Shown: positions 60,082-64,000 of the stretch, piece after piece | How positions within the stretch are numbered: the first letter of the stretch is position 1 | How the letters are laid out: each line of letters starts with the position of its first letter | From: an uncultured Caulobacterales bacterium | GTDB lineage: Bacteria > Pseudomonadota > Alphaproteobacteria > Caulobacterales > Maricaulaceae | Assembly (NCBI GenBank): GCA_938001915.1 | Contig: CALLBD010000003.1 | Span: 40,969-104,968, forward strand | Direction of reading: 5' to 3' | DNA: 64,000 nt | Notes under the pieces: model-generated | What the model was told of the DNA's origin: nothing | Database searches by the model: none | What the model saw: the letters and a program-made list of their open reading frames with translations, nothing else | Program-made: the position numbers and the translations under genes

Positions 60082-60364
60082 GTGGCACCCATTAAGTTGA
60101 ATTTCGATAACGGACCACGATTAGTCTCATAGGCTTAACGGAGACTTAAATTCCTTGGCGCGCACATAGAACGTTTATCGCGCATTCATTTATTTCCGCG
60201 TCAAGTTTTAGGTCAAACTTTACCGAAACCTTGGCCGATTTCATTCCAACACATCTCCAGGCAAACTCTCGAGAAAGTCGATTTGACCCTTGGGGCAAGC
60301 CTTAGCAGAAAACTCTAAACCTTGGACTGCATTTGACTCTCAGATGTCGGAAGGGCGGGCAGGC

Positions 60365-60964
60365 CTAAAACAATAAAAACCCAACACCGATAAATACGCC
60401 TAAACTGAGGGATAACCCCAAAAGCGTCAAAACACCATCTCGGGCTGTGATCCCCAAACCGAATAAGAGTATTATGGACGCAGGCGCGACGACGGCAAAA
60501 GGTATCACGCCTAATGGGAAAAACGTGGCGGATAAGATAATGGCAAAGATAGAGACCAGGGCTTGCATTGGGCCTGTCGCCGCCCATTGAAGTCTGGGTC
60601 GAATTACCCCGTCAACTTTTGCCAAAACGGGTCGTACTTTTTGTTGAACTTTCAGGAGCTTTTCTGCGGGAATTTTAACCTTGCGGAGAAATTCGGGCAT
60701 CCAAGGTGTCTTACGTCGAAAGAGAAGCTGTAAGGCAAACACAATAACGATAACACCAAACGCAACAGGTATGCCAGGCAAAGCCCCCAAAGGGGTCATC
60801 ATACAGAGACCGCATAATACCATAATCGGGCCGAAGGACCGATTGCCAAACGCTTCTACAACCGTTTTCAAATCAACAGAGTCGGCGCCGTCAAGTGTGG
60901 CAGCGACCTGTTCTAATACAGCTTGTAGAGGCGTTTCAGCCTGCGTATTCGTGTTTTCATCCAT
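60365..60964 (-). CDS. ExoD-like exopolysaccharide biosynthesis membrane protein
   Basis: SFGPIMVLCGLCMMTPLGALPGIPVAFGVIVIVFALQLLFRRKTPWMPEFLRK; start set to MDENTN (60964). Confidence 0.88.
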   Translation of the reverse strand: MDENTNTQAETPLQAVLEQVAATLDGADSVDLKTVVEAFGNRSFGPIMVLCGLCMMTPLGALPGIPVAFGVIVIVFALQLLFRRKTPWMPEFLRKVKIPAEKLLKVQQKVRPVLAKVDGVIRPRLQWAATGPMQALVSIFAIILSATFFPLGVIPFAVVAPASIILLFGLGITARDGVLTLLGLSLSLGVFIGVGFLLF

Positions 60965-61043
60965 AACGTGACAAATGTGGCCTACGCCGCTAGGGCGCAA
61001 GCGAGTTTTCAGTGAAATACGGTTTTTTTTAGGATTGGCGGAA

Positions 61044-61661
61044 ATGGAATTTGAGTTATGGCTCAGCCTCGTGGCTCTGTTTTTCACAGGTGGCCTAACG
61101 CCAGGTCCTGCCGTCATGCTCGTCCTCGCCTCTTCATTTCGATATGGGTTTAAACCAGCGCTCCTCCCCGCTTTGGGCGTTGCCTCGGCGAATGTGCTTT
61201 GGTTGATTGTGGCCGCCAGCGGAACCGCCGCACTTTTTGAAATTTACCCGCGCGCGACACTGGCCTTGAAAATTTTGGGTATTTTGGTCCTGGGCTGGAT
61301 GGCCCTTTCCGTCATGTTTGGGCCATTGCCTCGTTTGGAACCTGATCCAGACGATGCGCCAAAGCGCGGCAGATTATATGCAAAGGGATTTTTACTCCAA
61401 ATTACCTCACCCATGCCATTGGTCTATTTTGGTATGTTGCTACCCATGTTTTTTCAAACGGACGTCCCGCTCGCGCCGCAATTTTTGACGATGCTGATTA
61501 CCGTCACAATTTTGGAGTTATTTGGATTATCTGTCTACGCCTACGCAGCGCAATCCATCAGGCGGTTCTTACAGAATCCAAAAACGGGACGTATATTCAA
61601 CATTCTAATCGCAGTTATAATGATTTTATCTGGGGTTTTTGCAGTTCTTTCCACGGCATAG
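61044..61661 (+). CDS. LysE/RhtB-family translocator
   Basis: FFTGGLTPGPAVMLVLASSFRYGFKPALLPALGVASANVLW; start set to MEFELW (61044). Confidence 0.9.
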   Translation: MEFELWLSLVALFFTGGLTPGPAVMLVLASSFRYGFKPALLPALGVASANVLWLIVAASGTAALFEIYPRATLALKILGILVLGWMALSVMFGPLPRLEPDPDDAPKRGRLYAKGFLLQITSPMPLVYFGMLLPMFFQTDVPLAPQFLTMLITVTILELFGLSVYAYAAQSIRRFLQNPKTGRIFNILIAVIMILSGVFAVLSTA

Positions 61662-61719
61662 CCTTGTAAAGATGCGCTGCCTCGCTATCAGGCGAGCGAA
61701 CAAAAAGGATGTATTCCCA

Positions 61720-62247
61720 ATGGATATGAGCAAAATTGTGACGGGCGAAAATCCGCCATTTGACGTCAATGCAATCATTGAAGTCCCTCTTGGTGGTCAA
61801 CCCATAAAATATGAATTAGACAAAGCCTCCGGCGCCATGTTTGTTGACCGCTTCCTTTATACGTCAATGCGCTATCCTTGTAATTACGGATTTCTACCGC
61901 ACACACTCTCTCAGGACGGTGACCCAACCGATATTATGGTTGTGGGCCAACGTGCCGTCGTTCCGGGCTGCGTTGTCCGCGCCCGCCCCGTTGGCGTTTT
62001 GATGATGGAAGACGAAGCGGGAATGGATGAAAAAATCGTAGCCGTACCGCATGGCGCATTGACCCGCTACTACGACAACATCAAAACCTACACAGATTTA
62101 CCGCAGGTCCTGCAAGACCGTATTCCGCATTTTTTTGAGCATTACAAAGACCTTGAACCCAATAAATGGGTCAAAGTTTTAGGGTGGGAAGGCCGCGAAA
62201 AAGCGGGTGAAATGATTTTAGAGGGCATCAAAAATTACAAAGGTTGA
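61720..62247 (+). CDS. ppa: Inorganic pyrophosphatase (family I)
   Basis: NAIIEVPLGGQPIKYELDKASGAMFVDRFLYTSMRYPCNYGFLPHTLSQDGDPTDIMVV; start set to 61720. Confidence 0.96.
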   Translation: MDMSKIVTGENPPFDVNAIIEVPLGGQPIKYELDKASGAMFVDRFLYTSMRYPCNYGFLPHTLSQDGDPTDIMVVGQRAVVPGCVVRARPVGVLMMEDEAGMDEKIVAVPHGALTRYYDNIKTYTDLPQVLQDRIPHFFEHYKDLEPNKWVKVLGWEGREKAGEMILEGIKNYKG

Positions 62248-62252
62248 GGGAT

Positions 62253-62280
62253 AAAGGCGGGGTCAAACCCCGCCTTTTTA
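62253..62280 (+). terminator. Rho-independent terminator after ppa
   Basis: AAAGGCGGGGT-CAA-ACCCCGCCTTTTTA. Confidence 0.92.
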
Positions 62281-63423
62281 TTTTGGCGTGATGCGCAGTA
62301 AGCGTCCGTCATTATCTTCCAAGACGTAAATCGCACCGTCAGGACCTGTTTCGACTTCGCGAATACGCCGGCCCCACTCAAACCGTTCTGCCTCTTTTGC
62401 TTTAGGGCCGCGACGTGCCTCTTCGAACTCAACGCGCACGAGGGCTTGAGACGACATACCACCGATAAATCCATGCCCCTGCCACTCTGTAAAGAGTGTA
62501 CCATCATAAATGGTAAGGCCAGCGGGGCTTATGGCTGGGACCCAATAAGCAGCAGGGGCTTTAAAGACAGGATTTGTATCATGGTCAGGAATATCCACGC
62601 CCGAATAATGCGTTCCGTTTGAAACGACAGGATATCCATAATTTGCGGCTCGGGTAATGTGGTTGAGTTCATCGCCGTCACGAGGCCCCATTTCATGCAC
62701 CCAGAGCCTACCTTCGGCGTCAAAGTCAATGCCAAGCGGATTTCGGTGCCCCAGAGTCCAAATTTGTTTGGTCACGCCGTCCTGTGCTGCAAAAGGATTG
62801 TCTTCGGGGACCGTACCGTCGGCATTAATCCTCACGACTTTTCCTAAGTTCATCTCCATATTCTGAGACGGCGTAAACTTCTGCCGTTCGCCTGAAGTGA
62901 TATAAAGATACCCACCGCCGTCTTTCGCGGTTTCGGGGCTGAAGGCCATGCGGTGACCATAATGCCCGTTCCCCGTCATTTTGGGCAATTGCGTCCAGAT
63001 ACGTTCTCGCTTCACCAAGGCCCCGCCGCGTGTCGAAGTTGTCAAAGTCGCACGGTCTACGACAGCGCCGGAAAGGCTGTCATCGTTTTCGTCTCGCTCA
63101 ACATAGGAAATATAGACCCGCTTATTATTCTGGAAATCGGGATCAAGAATAATGTCACCCATACCGCCTTGGTTTCTCTCGGTCACATCAGGCACATTCC
63201 CGATTTTACCTAGCTTCTTGCCATTGCGGCCCACGAGCCATAGATTGCCGCTCTGTTCCGTCACCAAAAGACGTCCATCGGGAAGGAAGGTCATTGCCCA
63301 GGCCCCGTCAAAAGACTCAAGTTCAGTGATTTCAATTTTAGAGCCAGAGGTTCCTGTTATCGTTTCAGCGTAAGCTATCGGTGCGATTGCCAAAATCGCG
63401 GCGGACAGAAAAAATGCGCGCAT
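62278..63423 (-). CDS. PQQ-dependent (soluble aldose) sugar dehydrogenase, YliI-like
   Basis: FDGAWAMTFLPDGRLLVTEQSGNLWLV, GHRNPLGIDFDAEGRLWVHEMGPRDGDELN; signal peptide. Confidence 0.93.
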   Translation of the reverse strand: MRAFFLSAAILAIAPIAYAETITGTSGSKIEITELESFDGAWAMTFLPDGRLLVTEQSGNLWLVGRNGKKLGKIGNVPDVTERNQGGMGDIILDPDFQNNKRVYISYVERDENDDSLSGAVVDRATLTTSTRGGALVKRERIWTQLPKMTGNGHYGHRMAFSPETAKDGGGYLYITSGERQKFTPSQNMEMNLGKVVRINADGTVPEDNPFAAQDGVTKQIWTLGHRNPLGIDFDAEGRLWVHEMGPRDGDELNHITRAANYGYPVVSNGTHYSGVDIPDHDTNPVFKAPAAYWVPAISPAGLTIYDGTLFTEWQGHGFIGGMSSQALVRVEFEEARRGPKAKEAERFEWGRRIREVETGPDGAIYVLEDNDGRLLRITPK

Positions 63424-63608
63424 TGTGATTACCTTTAAAATTTATCTTCGAGCTTTATACGGATTAACCCCGCCATAAGGGTTTATTGCGTTATTTTAAA
63501 GCGAAGTTTCTCCATCCGAACGTGGCTTGAAGCTGGAAGTTCCGATATTTACCTTTTCTTAATAGCCCCTTGACGTCACGTTACGGCTTTGTCACATAAT
63601 AGCTCTAC

Positions 63609-63718
63609 GCGAAGGGAAGCGCCCGCACCGTTAGAAAACGGGCGGCGGCCAACTTCATACTCGCGAGGGGAAGCGTGCCACTGTCGGGGAGACAAAGAAC
63701 AGCACGGCCAACTTCATA
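63609..63718 (+). ncRNA. Tandem structured leader motif (two copies) upstream of hppA, candidate cis-regulatory RNA
   Basis: Copy 1 GCGAAGGGAAGC-[GCCCG…CGGGC]-GGCGGCCAACTTCATA; copy 2 GCGAGGGGAAGC-[GTGC…GCAC]-GGCCAACTTCATA. Ends conserved; inner stem differs in sequence but still pairs. Confidence 0.55.
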
Positions 63719-63782
63719 ACATCTGTGCGCGCATGGCTCCGTCAAAGAAGAGCTTCGCCCACATACGCAAGGAGGGCATGTT

Positions 63783-64000
63783 ATGGCTCCAATTTATCTT
63801 ATCATCTTAGCGGGGCTCATCGCTGTCGCATATGGAGTTTTTACCCGTGCGGGGCTGATGAAAGCCTCAACGGGCAATGAACGTATGAATGAAATCGCAG
63901 GTGCGATTCAGGAAGGCGCGAAAGCCTATTTAAACAAGCAATATAAAACGATCGCCATTGTCGGTGTCTTCGTCACGATTTTACTCTTTATATTTTTCCG
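63783..64000 (+). CDS. hppA: Membrane-bound proton/sodium-translocating pyrophosphatase (3' truncated by window edge)
   Basis: MAPIYLIILAGLIAVAYGVFTRAGLMKASTGNERMNEIAGAIQEGAKAYLNKQYKTIAIVGVFVTILLFIFF, preceded by an AAGGAGG SD. Confidence 0.93.
   Translation, partial: MAPIYLIILAGLIAVAYGVFTRAGLMKASTGNERMNEIAGAIQEGAKAYLNKQYKTIAIVGVFVTILLFIFF

Noticed and set aside
63589-63810. 73-aa ORF covering the hppA leader
   Set aside because: Translation has no family features and spans the tandem structured repeat and the hppA RBS; more likely non-coding.

Overview
64-kb chromosomal window that looks alphaproteobacterial (Caulobacterales/Hyphomonadales-like gene content: COQ9, ExoD, DUF2793, HisN-type IMPase, HppA, HTH families). 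This placement is inferred from protein motifs; no search was run. Most of the window is ordinary core metabolism: nucleotide-sugar epimerase, OprO/P-type porin, HxlR regulator, cysD-cysNC plus a DHH phosphoesterase, an SbcD/SbcC-like pair, DUF4212/solute symporter, kdsA, DegT aminotransferase, beta-lactamase-fold hydrolase, alpha/beta hydrolase, NatAB-like ABC exporter, COQ9, Mrp/ApbC, N-formylglutamate amidohydrolase, hisN, ExoD, LysE, ppa, PQQ-type sugar dehydrogenase and the 5' end of hppA, with one tRNA-Val(GAC). Regions that stand out: (1) a single 17.2-kb ORF (5726 aa) made of about 31 tandem Ig-like/DUF11-type modules in two segregated repeat classes, with a C-terminal barrel-like region shared with a 1710-aa protein 33 kb away that sits beside two smaller DUF11-like secreted proteins; (2) a 42.6-49.9 kb accessory-looking segment with a NACHT/STAND-like NTPase carrying C-terminal pentapeptide repeats, then an unannotated 43-aa basic small ORF translationally coupled (ATGA) to a PLP enzyme, itself coupled (ATGA) to a GNAT-like/SET-domain protein, facing a divergent LuxR-type regulator with a palindromic upstream site; (3) a tandem direct-repeat leader upstream of hppA that looks like two copies of a structured RNA with compensatory stem changes; (4) an HTH-like N-terminal extension on CysD with a perfect inverted repeat abutting its start codon; (5) a near-perfect sigma-54 promoter upstream of an XRE regulator.
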